From: Pseudomonas pudica
Lineage (GTDB): Bacteria; Pseudomonadota; Gammaproteobacteria; Pseudomonadales; Pseudomonadaceae
Length of the DNA: 64,000 bases
Assembly (NCBI RefSeq): GCF_015680405.1
Contig: NZ_JADLJS010000021.1
Span: 1-64,000 of the forward strand
Reading direction: 5' to 3'
This document shows, piece by piece, positions 1 through 8,018 of the stretch. Positions within the stretch are counted from its first letter, which is position 1; every line of letters starts with the position of its first letter. Made by a program: the position numbers and the translations under genes. The notes under the pieces were generated by a model. It was not told where the DNA came from, did no database searches, and worked only from the letters and a program-made list of their open reading frames with translations.

Positions 1-41
1 GGCTGCTACGCAGCCCATCGCGACACAAGGCCGCTCCTACA
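1..41. repeat. Second-family REP-like palindrome half
   Basis: This is a GGCTGC...GCAGCCC hairpin followed by ATCGCGACACAAGGCCGCTCC. The same block recurs near 38668-38782 and 52176-52280, usually as an inverted pair. It is distinct in sequence from the more common CCTGTGGGAGCGGG type. It is cut by the left window edge. Confidence 0.7.
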
Positions 42-88
42 GGGATCGCGCAGGCGTCTGGATTCTGGGTAAGACAGCGCGCCCGCGA

Positions 89-295
89 TCAGCCTGCATC
101 ACCGCGTTTGTTCATCTGTTCGCACTGCACCAGTGCATCCGTCCTGCTTGGATAACTGGGCTTGAGCCGCTCCTTCGCTTGGTTATCGTAAATGTCGAAC
201 CCCCCACAAACGGTAGCGGCGTAATAGCGGCTACCCACGCGGAACGATTCCTTTTCGATCGGTACAGCGGGAACGATAACGAATCTTGGTTGCAT
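89..295 (-). CDS. Small hypothetical protein, 68 aa
   Basis: I do not recognise this small soluble protein. The start at 295 (residues MQPRFVIVPAVP) is preferred over an upstream in-frame codon at 340 because a strong GGGGAGG ribosome site lies just upstream of it. The product has no signal peptide or membrane segment. The middle (YYAATVCGGFDIYDN) and the C-terminus are polar. Two Cys residues are present but form no metal motif. It is divergent from the catabolic operon that starts at 525. The clear ribosome site and codon use support a real gene; its function is unknown. Confidence 0.6.
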   Translation of the reverse strand: MQPRFVIVPAVPIEKESFRVGSRYYAATVCGGFDIYDNQAKERLKPSYPSRTDALVQCEQMNKRGDAG

Positions 296-406
296 TTTTC
301 GTGCCTCCCCAGGCAGAGACTTAAGTATTAGTCTGACCATGGATAACCATCAAGGAGACTCATGAATAAAACTTGGTTTTCGTTATCGGCAGGTCGACAG
401 CTGTAC

Positions 407-445
407 TGTCATCAAATGAAAACCCGCTGTCGTCCGATGCGAAGC
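407..445 (+). promoter_or_regulatory. Operator copy 1, likely AraC-family site of the first catabolic operon
   Basis: A 39-bp element starting TGTCATCAAATGAAAA and ending ATGCGAAGC is repeated at 7267-7305, with about 32 of 39 positions identical. Within it two ATGnnAA-like half-sites sit 21 bp apart (ATG at 416 and 437), which is typical architecture for AraC/XylS regulators. A TACAGT hexamer at 465-470 begins 20 bp after the element. That places the second half-site over the -35 position, as in class II activation. That the AraC gene at 6149-7159 is the binder is inferred from proximity. Confidence 0.6.
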
Positions 446-524
446 GCCCCACACACCAAGGGCATACAGTCCAGTCACACAGAACTGACGCCATGCGTCC
501 AGATCGATGATTGGAGAGACAAGC

Positions 525-1505
525 ATGTCCAAAGTCGTACGTTTCCATCAGACCGGTGGCCCCGAGGTGCTGCGCTACGAGGACGCCGAGGTCGGCGAGC
601 CCGGCCCGGGGCAGGTGCGCTTGCGCCAGGTGGCGGTGGGCCTGAACTATGCCGATACCTATTTCCGCAACGGCACCTACCCGATCCCGTTGCCCAACGG
701 CATTGGCGTGGAAGCGGCCGGCGTGGTCGAGGCGCTGGGCGAGGGCGTGACCCAGGTGGCGGTCGGTGACCGGGTCACCTATACCGGCTTCCTCAACACC
801 CTGGGCGCTTACTGCACCGAGCGCCTGATCCCCGCGGCCGCGCTGATCAAGCTGCCGGATACCATCGCTTTCGAAACCGCCGCCGCCATGACCATGCGCG
901 GCCTGACCTCCGCCTACCTGCTGCGTCGGCTCCATGACTTCAAACCCGGCGACAGCGTGCTGCTGCATGCTGCCGCTGGCGGGGTCGGCCTGATCGTCGC
1001 GCAGTGGGCGCAGTTGCTGGGGCTGAACGTGATCGGCACGGTGTCCACCGAGGCCAAGGCCGAAGTGGCTCGCGCCCATGGCTGCAACCACGTCATCAAC
1101 TACAGCGCCGAGGACGTTGCCACGCGCGTGCGTGAACTGACCGATGGGGTAGGGGTGAACGTGGTGTTCGACAGCGTTGGCAAGAACACCTTCATGGGCT
1201 CGCTCGATGCGCTCAAGCGCCGCGGCCTGATGGTCTGCGTCGGTACGGCGTCGGGCACCATCCCGCCGTTCGACCCGCAGTTGCTGGCGATCAAGGGTTC
1301 GCTGCAGCTCACCCGCCCGGCGCTGGCCGACTTCATCGCCGACCCGGCGGAGAAGGCCGACCTGGCCGGCGAGCTGTTCGATCACGTTGGCAGCGGGCGC
1401 ATCCGTATCGAGATCAACCAGCATTACGCACTGCAGGATGCCGTCCAGGCACACCGTGACCTGGAAGCGCGCAAGACCACCGGCTCGTCGATCTTCGTCA
1501 TCTGA
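525..1505 (+). CDS. NADPH:quinone oxidoreductase (zinc-type ADH superfamily), Qor-like
   Basis: This is a 326-residue medium-chain dehydrogenase/reductase of the quinone oxidoreductase branch. These enzymes reduce quinones or enones with NADPH and do not need zinc. The N-terminal GroES-like domain contains GLNYADTYFRNGTYPIP, and the nucleotide-binding motif HAAAGGVG lies near residues 147-154. The start at 525 has a GGAGAG ribosome site. It is the first gene of an operon that continues 13 bp later with the TfdA-like dioxygenase, so a role reducing an unsaturated intermediate of that pathway is plausible. The family is certain; the substrate is unknown. Confidence 0.9.
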   Translation: MSKVVRFHQTGGPEVLRYEDAEVGEPGPGQVRLRQVAVGLNYADTYFRNGTYPIPLPNGIGVEAAGVVEALGEGVTQVAVGDRVTYTGFLNTLGAYCTERLIPAAALIKLPDTIAFETAAAMTMRGLTSAYLLRRLHDFKPGDSVLLHAAAGGVGLIVAQWAQLLGLNVIGTVSTEAKAEVARAHGCNHVINYSAEDVATRVRELTDGVGVNVVFDSVGKNTFMGSLDALKRRGLMVCVGTASGTIPPFDPQLLAIKGSLQLTRPALADFIADPAEKADLAGELFDHVGSGRIRIEINQHYALQDAVQAHRDLEARKTTGSSIFVI

Positions 1506-1518
1506 AGAGGGCAACAGC

Positions 1519-2367
1519 ATGCACATCGAACAACTGACCTGCGCGATCGGTGCCGAAGTAAGTGGGGTCAACCTGGCCGACGCGATCCACGACGACGACC
1601 TGTTCGCCCAGCTTCGCGCGCAGTTGCTCCGGCACCGTGTGCTGTTCCTGCGCGACCAGCACTTCAGCCGCGCCGAACACGTGGCTTTCGCCCGCCGCTT
1701 CGGTGACCTGGAGGACCACCCGGTGGCCGGCAGCGACCCGGAGCATCCGGGCCTGGTACAGATCTACAAGCGCCCCGACCAGCCCAACGACCGCTATGAA
1801 AATGCCTGGCACACCGACGCCACCTGGCGCGAGGCACCGCCGATGGGCTGTGTGCTGCGCTGCATCGAATGCCCGCCCGTGGGCGGCGACACGATGTGGG
1901 CGAACATGGTGCTGGCCTATGAAAACCTGCCAGGCGATGTGAAGGCCAAGATCGAAGGCCTGCGCGCCCGTCACAGCATCGAGGCCAGCTTTGGCGCCGC
2001 CATGCCGCTGGAAAGACGCCTGGCGCTGAAGGCGCAGTTCCCTGATGCCGAGCACCCGGTGGTGCGCACCCACCCGGAAACCGGTGAGCAGGTGCTGTTC
2101 GTCAACGCTTTCACCACCCATTTCAGCAACTACCACACCCCGCAGCGGGTGCGCTTCGGGCAGGACGCCAACCCCGGTGCCAGCGACCTGCTGCGTTACC
2201 TGATAAGCCAGGCCTACCTGCCGGAGTACCAGGTGCGCTGGCGCTGGAAGCCCAACAGCGTGGCGATCTGGGACAACCGCAGCACACAGCATTACGCCGT
2301 CATGGACTACCCGCCGTGCCACCGCAAGATGGAACGCGCCGGGATCAAGGGCAGCACCACGTTCTGA
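1519..2367 (+). CDS. TauD/TfdA-family Fe(II)/2-oxoglutarate dioxygenase
   Basis: This 282-aa protein belongs to the TauD/TfdA family, which hydroxylates a carbon next to a heteroatom (sulfonate, ether, amine) and so cleaves it, consuming 2-oxoglutarate and oxygen. The iron ligands are visible as WHTDATW (His98, Asp100) and the distal His near residue 258 (HYAVMDY). The 2-oxoglutarate-binding Arg lies in the following CHRKMERAGI segment. The start at 1519 was chosen because homology begins there (MHIEQLTCAIGAEVSG); an in-frame extension upstream overlaps the previous gene. It lies 13 bp after the quinone oxidoreductase and 54 bp before the BKACE gene. The true substrate cannot be read from sequence. 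Confidence 0.92.
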   Translation: MHIEQLTCAIGAEVSGVNLADAIHDDDLFAQLRAQLLRHRVLFLRDQHFSRAEHVAFARRFGDLEDHPVAGSDPEHPGLVQIYKRPDQPNDRYENAWHTDATWREAPPMGCVLRCIECPPVGGDTMWANMVLAYENLPGDVKAKIEGLRARHSIEASFGAAMPLERRLALKAQFPDAEHPVVRTHPETGEQVLFVNAFTTHFSNYHTPQRVRFGQDANPGASDLLRYLISQAYLPEYQVRWRWKPNSVAIWDNRSTQHYAVMDYPPCHRKMERAGIKGSTTF

Positions 2368-2421
2368 GTTCGTCGCCGTCGCTGGCGGCAACCGCACAAT
2401 AACAATAGCGAGGACTACAGC

Positions 2422-3474
2422 ATGCAATTCTTCGACGATTCGTTGCACCCGGAAAACATGGAAAAGGTGGTGATCACCGTTGCTCCCTATGGCCCGGAGT
2501 GGATGCCCGAAGACTTCCCTGAAGACATTCCACTGACCATGGATGAGCAGGTGCAGAAGGCCGTCGACTGCTTTGATGCCGGTGCCACGGTATTGCACCT
2601 GCACGTGCGCGAACTGGATGGCAAGGGCTCCAAGCGCCTTTCCAAGTTCAACGAGCTGATCGCCGGGGTGCGCGAAGCGGTGCCGGACATGATCATCCAG
2701 GTTGGCGGGTCGATTTCCTTTGCTCCGGAAGGCGAAGGCGAGGCGGCCAAGTGGCTGTCGGACGACACCCGGCACATGCTCGCCGAGCTGACGCCGCGCC
2801 CCGACCAGGTGACCGTGGCCATCAACACCACGCAGATGAACATCATGGAGTTGCTGTACCCCGAGTACCTGGAAGGCACCTCGCTGGCCAGCCCGGCGAT
2901 TCATGCCGCGTACAGCGAGATGACCGTGCCGGCCGGCCCGGCCTGGGTCCGCGAACACCTGCGCCGCCTGCAGGCCAGCAACATCCAGCCGCATTTCCAG
3001 CTGACCGGCATGCATGCCTTGGAGACGCTCGAGCGCATCGTCCGCCGTGGTGACTACATGGGCCCGCTGAACCTGACCTGGATCGGCATTGGCGGCGGCT
3101 TCGACGGCCCCAACCCGTTCAACTTCTTCAACTTCATCCACCGCGCGCCGGACGGTTGCACCCTGACCGCCGAATCGTTGCTGAAGAACGTGCTGCCGTT
3201 CAACACCATGGCCCTGGCCATGGGCCTGCACCCACGCTGCGGCAACGAAGACACCATCATCGACCAGCATGGCAAGCGCTTTACCTCGGTGCAGCAGATC
3301 CAGCAGACCGTGCGTGTGGCCCATGAGCTGGGCCGCGAGATTGCCAGCGGCAAGGAAGCACGCGCCATTTACCGCATCGGGCAGCAGTACGACAGCATCG
3401 AGCAGACCCTCAAGGCCAACGGCATGGCGCCGAATCGCCAGCCGGGCGTGAAGGGCGTGCCGCAGCGCGGCTGA
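2422..3474 (+). CDS. Beta-keto acid cleavage enzyme (BKACE, DUF849)
   Basis: This is a 350-aa TIM-barrel enzyme of the BKACE family. These enzymes transfer acetyl from acetyl-CoA to a beta-keto acid, giving acetoacetate and a new acyl-CoA. The metal-binding HxH is visible at His59/His61 in VLHLHVREL, and the family N-terminus EKVVITVAPYG is present. The ribosome site AGCGAGGA lies upstream of 2422. BKACE genes usually sit with the enzymes that make their specific beta-keto acid. Here the partners are a dioxygenase and an oxidoreductase rather than carnitine or lysine genes, so the substrate looks non-standard. The family call is firm. Confidence 0.93.
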   Translation: MQFFDDSLHPENMEKVVITVAPYGPEWMPEDFPEDIPLTMDEQVQKAVDCFDAGATVLHLHVRELDGKGSKRLSKFNELIAGVREAVPDMIIQVGGSISFAPEGEGEAAKWLSDDTRHMLAELTPRPDQVTVAINTTQMNIMELLYPEYLEGTSLASPAIHAAYSEMTVPAGPAWVREHLRRLQASNIQPHFQLTGMHALETLERIVRRGDYMGPLNLTWIGIGGGFDGPNPFNFFNFIHRAPDGCTLTAESLLKNVLPFNTMALAMGLHPRCGNEDTIIDQHGKRFTSVQQIQQTVRVAHELGREIASGKEARAIYRIGQQYDSIEQTLKANGMAPNRQPGVKGVPQRG

Positions 3475-3489
3475 TGCTGGTACGGCAGG

Positions 3490-3589
3490 CCCGGCCTCTT
3501 CGCGGGCATGCCCGCTCCCACAGGTGCGGCACTGGCCCAAAGGTCGACGCTGTCCCTGTGGGAGCGGGCGAGCCCGCGAAGAGGCCCGC
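3490..3589. repeat. REP pair (inverted) inside the first catabolic operon
   Basis: Two oppositely oriented P. putida-type REP units, CCGGCCTCTTCGCGGGC... and its complement, are separated by about 30 bp. They lie between the BKACE and MFS genes. They may act as an mRNA-stability or attenuation element splitting the operon. Confidence 0.85.
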
Positions 3590-3662
3590 AAAAGCAATAT
3601 GAATGTTGGCTGTAACCCATAACAACAAGAACAACCTCACGCCCCGCACCCAAGGAGGCAAC

Positions 3663-4979
3663 ATGGCCACCTATCTCGCCAGTGCCGAAGATTCCGGCAC
3701 CGACACCGCCCACAGCGTCCCCCGGCGCTATGCCTGGGTGGTCTTCGCCCTGACCTTTGGCCTGTTGATCTCCGACTACATGTCGCGCCAGGTGCTCAAC
3801 GCGGTGTTCCCGCTGCTCAAGGGCGAATGGGCATTGAGCGACAGCCAGCTCGGCCTGCTCAGCGGTATCGTCGCGCTGATGGTCGGCCTGCTGACCTTCC
3901 CGCTGTCGCTGCTGGCCGACCGCTTCGGCCGGGTGCGCAGCCTGGTGCTGATGGCGGTTCTGTGGAGCCTGGCCACCCTCGGCTGCGCCCTGGCGGAAAA
4001 CTACCCGCAAATGTTCATCGCGCGGTTTCTGGTCGGGGTAGGCGAAGCTGCCTACGGCAGCGTCGGCATCGCCGTGGTGGTCGCCGTGTTCCCCCGCGAC
4101 ATGCGCTCGACCCTGGCCGGCGCGTTCATGGCCGGTGGCATGTTCGGTTCGGTACTGGGCATGGCCCTCGGCGGTGTACTGGCCCAGCACCTGGGCTGGC
4201 GCTGGGCATTCGCCGGCATGGCGCTGTTCGGCCTGGTGCTGGCGATGCTGTACCCGCTGATCGTCAAGGAGGCGCGTATTGCGCCTCGATGCACGCAGCA
4301 GTCGCAAGGCAAGGCCGGCCGCCCGTTGCGCACCCTGTACAGCAGCCGCTCGGTCATCGCGGCCTACGTCGGCAGCGGGCTGCAGCTGTTCGTTGGCGGC
4401 ACCGTGATGGTATGGATGCCCAGCTACCTGAACCGCTATTACGCCATGGGCACCGACCGCGCCGGGGCGATTGCCGCAGTCATCGTGCTGTGCAGCGGCA
4501 TCGGCATGATCCTCTGCGCCATGCTCTGCGACCGGCTCGGGCGGCAGCGCCCGGACCGCAAGATCAGCCTGGCCATCGCCTACTGCCTGGGCAGTTGCGC
4601 GCTGTTGTCCCTCGCTTTCGCGCTGCCAGCCGGAACTGCCCAACTGGTGCTGATCTGCCTGGGCATGATGATCGCCGCCGGCACCAACGGCCCGTCCAGT
4701 GCCATGGTCGCCAACCTCACCCACGCCTCGGTGCACGGCACCGCGTTTGCCACCCTGACCCTGGCCAACAACCTGTTGGGCCTGGCCACCGGGCCGCTGA
4801 TCACCGGGCGCGTTTCCGACCTGGTCGGCCTGCATGCCGCCTTCCAGCTGGTGCCGCTGATGAGCATCGGCGCAGCGGGGGTGTTTTTCCTCGCCAAACG
4901 TCATTACCACCGCGACATGGACCGTCTGCATGCACCGGCACACGACACTGCCGACGCACCCCGGGAGTTGAAACCGTGA
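3663..4979 (+). CDS. MFS transporter
   Basis: This 438-aa protein has about twelve hydrophobic segments and the MFS signature between TM2 and TM3 (LADRFGRVRS). It resembles aromatic-acid or organic-acid symporters of the major facilitator superfamily. The start at 3663 follows CAAGGAGGCAAC, a strong ribosome site; an in-frame extension to 3603 lacks one. Its stop overlaps the GTG of the next gene, so the two are translationally coupled. Position in the operon suggests uptake of the pathway substrate. Confidence 0.9.
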   Translation: MATYLASAEDSGTDTAHSVPRRYAWVVFALTFGLLISDYMSRQVLNAVFPLLKGEWALSDSQLGLLSGIVALMVGLLTFPLSLLADRFGRVRSLVLMAVLWSLATLGCALAENYPQMFIARFLVGVGEAAYGSVGIAVVVAVFPRDMRSTLAGAFMAGGMFGSVLGMALGGVLAQHLGWRWAFAGMALFGLVLAMLYPLIVKEARIAPRCTQQSQGKAGRPLRTLYSSRSVIAAYVGSGLQLFVGGTVMVWMPSYLNRYYAMGTDRAGAIAAVIVLCSGIGMILCAMLCDRLGRQRPDRKISLAIAYCLGSCALLSLAFALPAGTAQLVLICLGMMIAAGTNGPSSAMVANLTHASVHGTAFATLTLANNLLGLATGPLITGRVSDLVGLHAAFQLVPLMSIGAAGVFFLAKRHYHRDMDRLHAPAHDTADAPRELKP

Positions 4980-5629
4980 AACAGCTGTTGTCCGTCGAAG
5001 TGTTCTTCGATTTCGTCTGCCCGTGGTGCCTGATTGGCCAGCGGCACCTGCAGGCCGCCCTGTTGCACTTGCAGCGCGAACAGCCGCAAGTGCAAGTACA
5101 ACTGCAATGGCGAGGTGTGCAGTTGTTGCCTGGCTTGCCAGCCGGTGGCGTGCCGTTTCATGCCTTCTATCTGCAACGCCTAGGCAGCGAGGAGGCGGTA
5201 CGCGAGCGCCAGGCCCAGGTGCGCGCCGCTGCCCGTGTGGTAGGCGAGGACATCGACTTCTCACGTATTCGCCGCATGCCCAACACCGGCAATGCCCATC
5301 GGCTGCTGCAACGGGCTGCCCAGTTGCTCGAACCATCGCAACTGGAAGCCTTGCTGGCGCAGCTGTTCATCGCCTATTTCCACCAGGGGCGCGACCTGGG
5401 GGATAGCCGCACCTTGCTCGACATCGCCCAATGTTGCGGGCTGGATACCGCGCAGGTCATCGACTGCCTGCGTGACGACGGCAGCCCGTTCCTCGATGGG
5501 GCCGGGCGCGCTGGCAGTGCCGTGCCGCGTTTTCGTTTCAATCATGGGCCGCTCATCGCAGGTGCACAGCCTGCCGAGGTGCTGTATGCGGCCATGACCG
5601 AAGCGCTGCAAGAGGTCGAGAGGGCGTGA
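4976..5629 (+). CDS. DsbA-family (FrnE/HCCA isomerase-like) oxidoreductase
   Basis: This 217-aa protein starts at GTG 4976, overlapping the MFS stop. A CPWC motif sits at residues 15-18 right after the first beta strand (VEVFFDFVCPWC). There is no signal peptide, so this is a cytoplasmic FrnE-like or 2-hydroxychromene-2-carboxylate-isomerase-like member of the thioredoxin fold rather than periplasmic DsbA. Members act as thiol oxidoreductases or glutathione-dependent isomerases. It is coupled by a GTGA overlap to the Rieske gene. Its role in the pathway is unresolved. Confidence 0.85.
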   Translation: MKQLLSVEVFFDFVCPWCLIGQRHLQAALLHLQREQPQVQVQLQWRGVQLLPGLPAGGVPFHAFYLQRLGSEEAVRERQAQVRAAARVVGEDIDFSRIRRMPNTGNAHRLLQRAAQLLEPSQLEALLAQLFIAYFHQGRDLGDSRTLLDIAQCCGLDTAQVIDCLRDDGSPFLDGAGRAGSAVPRFRFNHGPLIAGAQPAEVLYAAMTEALQEVERA

Positions 5630-5952
5630 CCCGACGTATTGCATTGGCTCCCCATCAGGTGCCGGAACGTGGCGGCCGTGTGCTGTTGGCCTGCGAAGGG
5701 CGCAGCGTGGCGCTGTTCAACGTTGCCGACTCGCTCTATGCCATCGAAGACAGCTGCCCGCACCAGGGCGCGTCGTTGTGCGGCGGCCGGCTGGAAGGCC
5801 GTGTCATCCAGTGCTGCGCGCATGGCCTGCGCTTTGACCTGGCCAGCGGCTACCTGGTCAATTCCAGGGCTTTGAAGGTTACCAGCTACCCGGTCGAGCA
5901 GCAGGGCGGTCAGGTCTACATCGTATTTGACGGTGAGGAAGCGGGACAATGA
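5626..5952 (+). CDS. Rieske [2Fe-2S] ferredoxin-like protein
   Basis: This 108-aa single-domain Rieske protein binds the cluster through Cys44-Pro-His46 and Cys63-x-x-His66. The spacing fits Rieske ferredoxins of oxygenase systems or NirD-like subunits. It starts at GTG 5626 within the stop of the DsbA-like gene. No terminal oxygenase of the ring-hydroxylating type is in this operon, so its partner is unclear. It could feed electrons to an enzyme elsewhere or work with the neighbouring thiol protein. Confidence 0.9.
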   Translation: MTRRIALAPHQVPERGGRVLLACEGRSVALFNVADSLYAIEDSCPHQGASLCGGRLEGRVIQCCAHGLRFDLASGYLVNSRALKVTSYPVEQQGGQVYIVFDGEEAGQ

Positions 5953-6103
5953 ATACACTGGCACTTGGCGCTACCCATCAGCGTATTCGCACCCTCTCAC
6001 CGTAATCGGCGTGTCGGCGCTGTCGACCCTGGCGTTGATGGTGGGGGAGAGCGTGTTTCTTGTGCTTTTGGTGCTGGCGTTGATGCACTGGGGCCTTGCC
6101 TGA
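5949..6103 (+). pseudogene. Possible frameshifted mini membrane protein
   Basis: ATG 5949 overlaps the Rieske stop (ATGA) and opens an 18-codon ORF ending at 6003-6005. Without a stop, another frame continues from about 5972 to TGA 6101-6103 and encodes a hydrophobic stretch (VIGVSALSTLALM then VFLVLLVLALMHWGLA). The coupled start in one frame and the membrane-like tail in another suggest a roughly 50-aa inner-membrane protein broken by one indel. I may be over-reading a chance hydrophobic stretch. Confidence 0.35.
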
Positions 6104-6148
6104 CTGCTTGACGCGGTCGATTGTAGGAGCGGCCGTACCAGGTTCAAG

Positions 6149-7159
6149 CTAAAGCCCTTGATCATCCCGCTGTGCCCGCCAACTGGCCGGCGGCATGCCG
6201 AACTGGGCGATGAACCAGCGGGTGAACGAACTTGGCATCGAATAACCCAGCATGTCGGCGATACGCCCCAGCGAATAGCCGGGGTTCTCCAGGTAGCGCA
6301 TCACCAGGTCACGGCGCACGCTGTTGATCAGGTCCTTGAAGGTCAACCCGCTTTCTTCCAGGCGACGCTGCAGGGTGCGCACGTTCATTCCCTGGGTCTG
6401 TGCCACCTGCTCGATGGTGGCACGGCCCATGGGCAGCAGCAGGTAAATGGTCTTGCGCAACTCCAGCTCCAGGGACGGCGTGCCGCCCGCTGGCAGGCTG
6501 TCCAGATAGCGTTGCGCCAGGCGCGCCATGGCCTCGTTGGCCTGCGGGCTGGCGGTGTCGAGGTCGGCGGCCGGGCAGACGATACCGTTGAACTCGCTGC
6601 CGAACACCAACGTGCAGCCGAAAATGCGCCGGTGGGTGGCCAGGTCGGCGGGAGGCGCGTGGGTGAAGTTGGCGCTGATCGGGTGCCAATGCGCACCCAG
6701 CAGCGCCGCGCACAGGCGCATCATCACGCCGATTGCCAGCTCGGTGGCCTGGCGGCTGCAGGGCGCGCGTTCGTTGATCACTTCCTCGCGAATGACCACG
6801 GTCTTGCCGGCTTCCTCGATATGAATGGCCAGTGCGTCATTGAGCAGGTGACGGTATTGCACGATCACCTGCAGTGCATCACGCAGGGTGCGTTGGTGGC
6901 TGAGCAGCAAGCTGATTTCGCCGAAGTCCGACAGTTGCCGCAATTCGGCCATGCGCAGGCCGAAGCTTTCGCAGCGGCTGGCGTTGGCGGAGGCTTCCAG
7001 CAAGGCGATGACGCTGGCAACCGGAATACGCCTGTTGGGGTCTTCGAGCAACGCGGCGCTTAGGCCAACCTGTGCCAACAGCGCTTGGGGATTGAGGCCC
7101 AGGTGGCGGGACACCTCAAGATAGTTGGTCAAGCTGGCGGCACGGACTAGGGCAGGCAT
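6149..7159 (-). CDS. AraC-family transcriptional regulator with arabinose-binding-like N domain
   Basis: This is a 336-aa regulator. The N-terminal two thirds resemble the Arabinose_bd domain (PF12625) found in ArgR/OruR/VirS-type AraC proteins. The C-terminal 90 residues form the two-helix-turn-helix domain (ATIEQVAQTQGMNVRTLQRRLEESG by segments, then YSLGRIADMLGYSMPSSFTRWF). It sits convergent to the first operon and divergent from the second. Two similar operator elements (407-445, 7267-7305) precede the two operons, and a partial copy at 7231-7250 lies close to its own start. It is therefore the probable activator of both and may regulate itself. Confidence 0.92.
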   Translation of the reverse strand: MPALVRAASLTNYLEVSRHLGLNPQALLAQVGLSAALLEDPNRRIPVASVIALLEASANASRCESFGLRMAELRQLSDFGEISLLLSHQRTLRDALQVIVQYRHLLNDALAIHIEEAGKTVVIREEVINERAPCSRQATELAIGVMMRLCAALLGAHWHPISANFTHAPPADLATHRRIFGCTLVFGSEFNGIVCPAADLDTASPQANEAMARLAQRYLDSLPAGGTPSLELELRKTIYLLLPMGRATIEQVAQTQGMNVRTLQRRLEESGLTFKDLINSVRRDLVMRYLENPGYSLGRIADMLGYSMPSSFTRWFIAQFGMPPASWRAQRDDQGL

Positions 7160-7230
7160 TTTTTTTGTTTTCCATGCGGTTTCTTGTTGTTGGGTATGCC
7201 GACATGCGTTTTGTGTCTTATAGCCTGCGT

Positions 7231-7250
7231 GTCATGAATTGAAAAGCAAA
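7231..7250 (+). promoter_or_regulatory. Partial operator-like half-site near the AraC gene
   Basis: GTCATGAATTGAAAAG resembles the first 16 bases of the two full operators (about 14 of 16 positions). It lies between the AraC start at 7159 and operator copy 2. No convincing second half-site is found 21 bp on. It could serve in autoregulation. Confidence 0.35.
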
Positions 7251-7266
7251 GCCCCGTCATGGCCAT

Positions 7267-7305
7267 TGTCATCAAATGAAAAGTCCCTGACGCCCAATGT
7301 GAAGC
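7267..7305 (+). promoter_or_regulatory. Operator copy 2, upstream of the hydrolase/DUF1302 operon
   Basis: This is the second copy of the 39-bp element (TGTCATCAAATGAAAA at the left, AATGTGAAGC at the right). A TACTGT hexamer at 7325-7330 again starts 20 bp after the element, exactly as TACAGT does after copy 1. The identical geometry supports a common activator and a functional promoter. Confidence 0.6.
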
Positions 7306-7365
7306 ACCCGGTGGGTGGGCTGTTTACTGTGAACCTCAAGAGCTACACCGCACACGAGGTTCACC

Positions 7366-7944
7366 GTGGAAAAACTGCAAACCACCGCCACCGTGCTGAT
7401 CGTCCCCGGCCTGCGCGACCATGTCGCCGAACACTGGCAGACCCTGCTCGCAGGCCGCCTGGCCAAGGTACGCAGCGTCCCGCCGCTGCAAGTCGACGGC
7501 CTGAGCTGCACGGCCCGGGTCGAGGCGATCCAGCGCGAACTGGGCCAGATCGATGGTGAGGTGATCCTGGTGGCGCACAGCGCTGGCGTGTTGATGGTCG
7601 CCCACTGGGCGGCGCGCTACCGGCGGCCGATCAAGGGTGCATTGCTGGCGGCACCGCCCGACCTGAACGCGCCATGGCCGGCCCACTACCCAAGCCCGGC
7701 CAGCCTGGCCGAGCACGGCTGGTCGCCATTGCCCCAGCAGCCGTTGCCGTTCCCCAGCATTGTCGCGGCCAGTAGCAACGACCACCTGGCCAGCTTTGCC
7801 GCAGCCAGCACCCTGGCCCAAGGCTGGGGTAGTGAACTGGTCGCACTGGGGGCCGTCGGCCACCTCAATCCGGCCTCCGGCTTCGGCCCCTGGCCGCAGG
7901 CCGAGGCCTTCATCCTGCGACTGGACCAGCCCAACCTGCAATAG
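7366..7944 (+). CDS. RBBP9/YdeN-family alpha/beta hydrolase
   Basis: This 192-aa serine hydrolase has the small RBBP9/YdeN fold. The nucleophile is Ser72 in VAHSAG, the acid is the Asp in SSNDHLA, and the His is in GHLNPASG near the C-terminus. It is cytoplasmic, with no signal peptide. It is the first gene after operator copy 2 and may cleave an ester of the pathway substrate. An ATG start at 7366 follows GAGGTTCACC. Confidence 0.88.
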   Translation: MEKLQTTATVLIVPGLRDHVAEHWQTLLAGRLAKVRSVPPLQVDGLSCTARVEAIQRELGQIDGEVILVAHSAGVLMVAHWAARYRRPIKGALLAAPPDLNAPWPAHYPSPASLAEHGWSPLPQQPLPFPSIVAASSNDHLASFAAASTLAQGWGSELVALGAVGHLNPASGFGPWPQAEAFILRLDQPNLQ

Positions 7945-8018
7945 CGCATGGACGCCCCAGCCACGCTCGCAAAAGACGGGCGGCGAAAAGAACAATAACA
8001 ATACGTGGAGCCATCGTA

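Noticed and set aside
362..769. ORF with a strong AAGGAG ribosome site and ATG 362, running into the quinone oxidoreductase gene in another frame
   Set aside because: It spans the operator copy at 407-445 and the promoter of the next gene, and its sequence after about residue 50 is low-complexity GC-rich shadow coding. It may be a remnant of a lost gene start.
1498..3597. Very long minus-strand ORF (699 codons) opposite the dioxygenase and BKACE genes
   Set aside because: It is a shadow of genuine genes in GC-rich DNA; its product is rich in Ala, Arg, His and Gly with no domain, and the plus-strand frames have clear family motifs.
3369..5336. Long minus-strand ORF opposite the MFS gene
   Set aside because: Composition is His/Gln/Arg-rich and it reads through the REP pair; no start or motif supports it.
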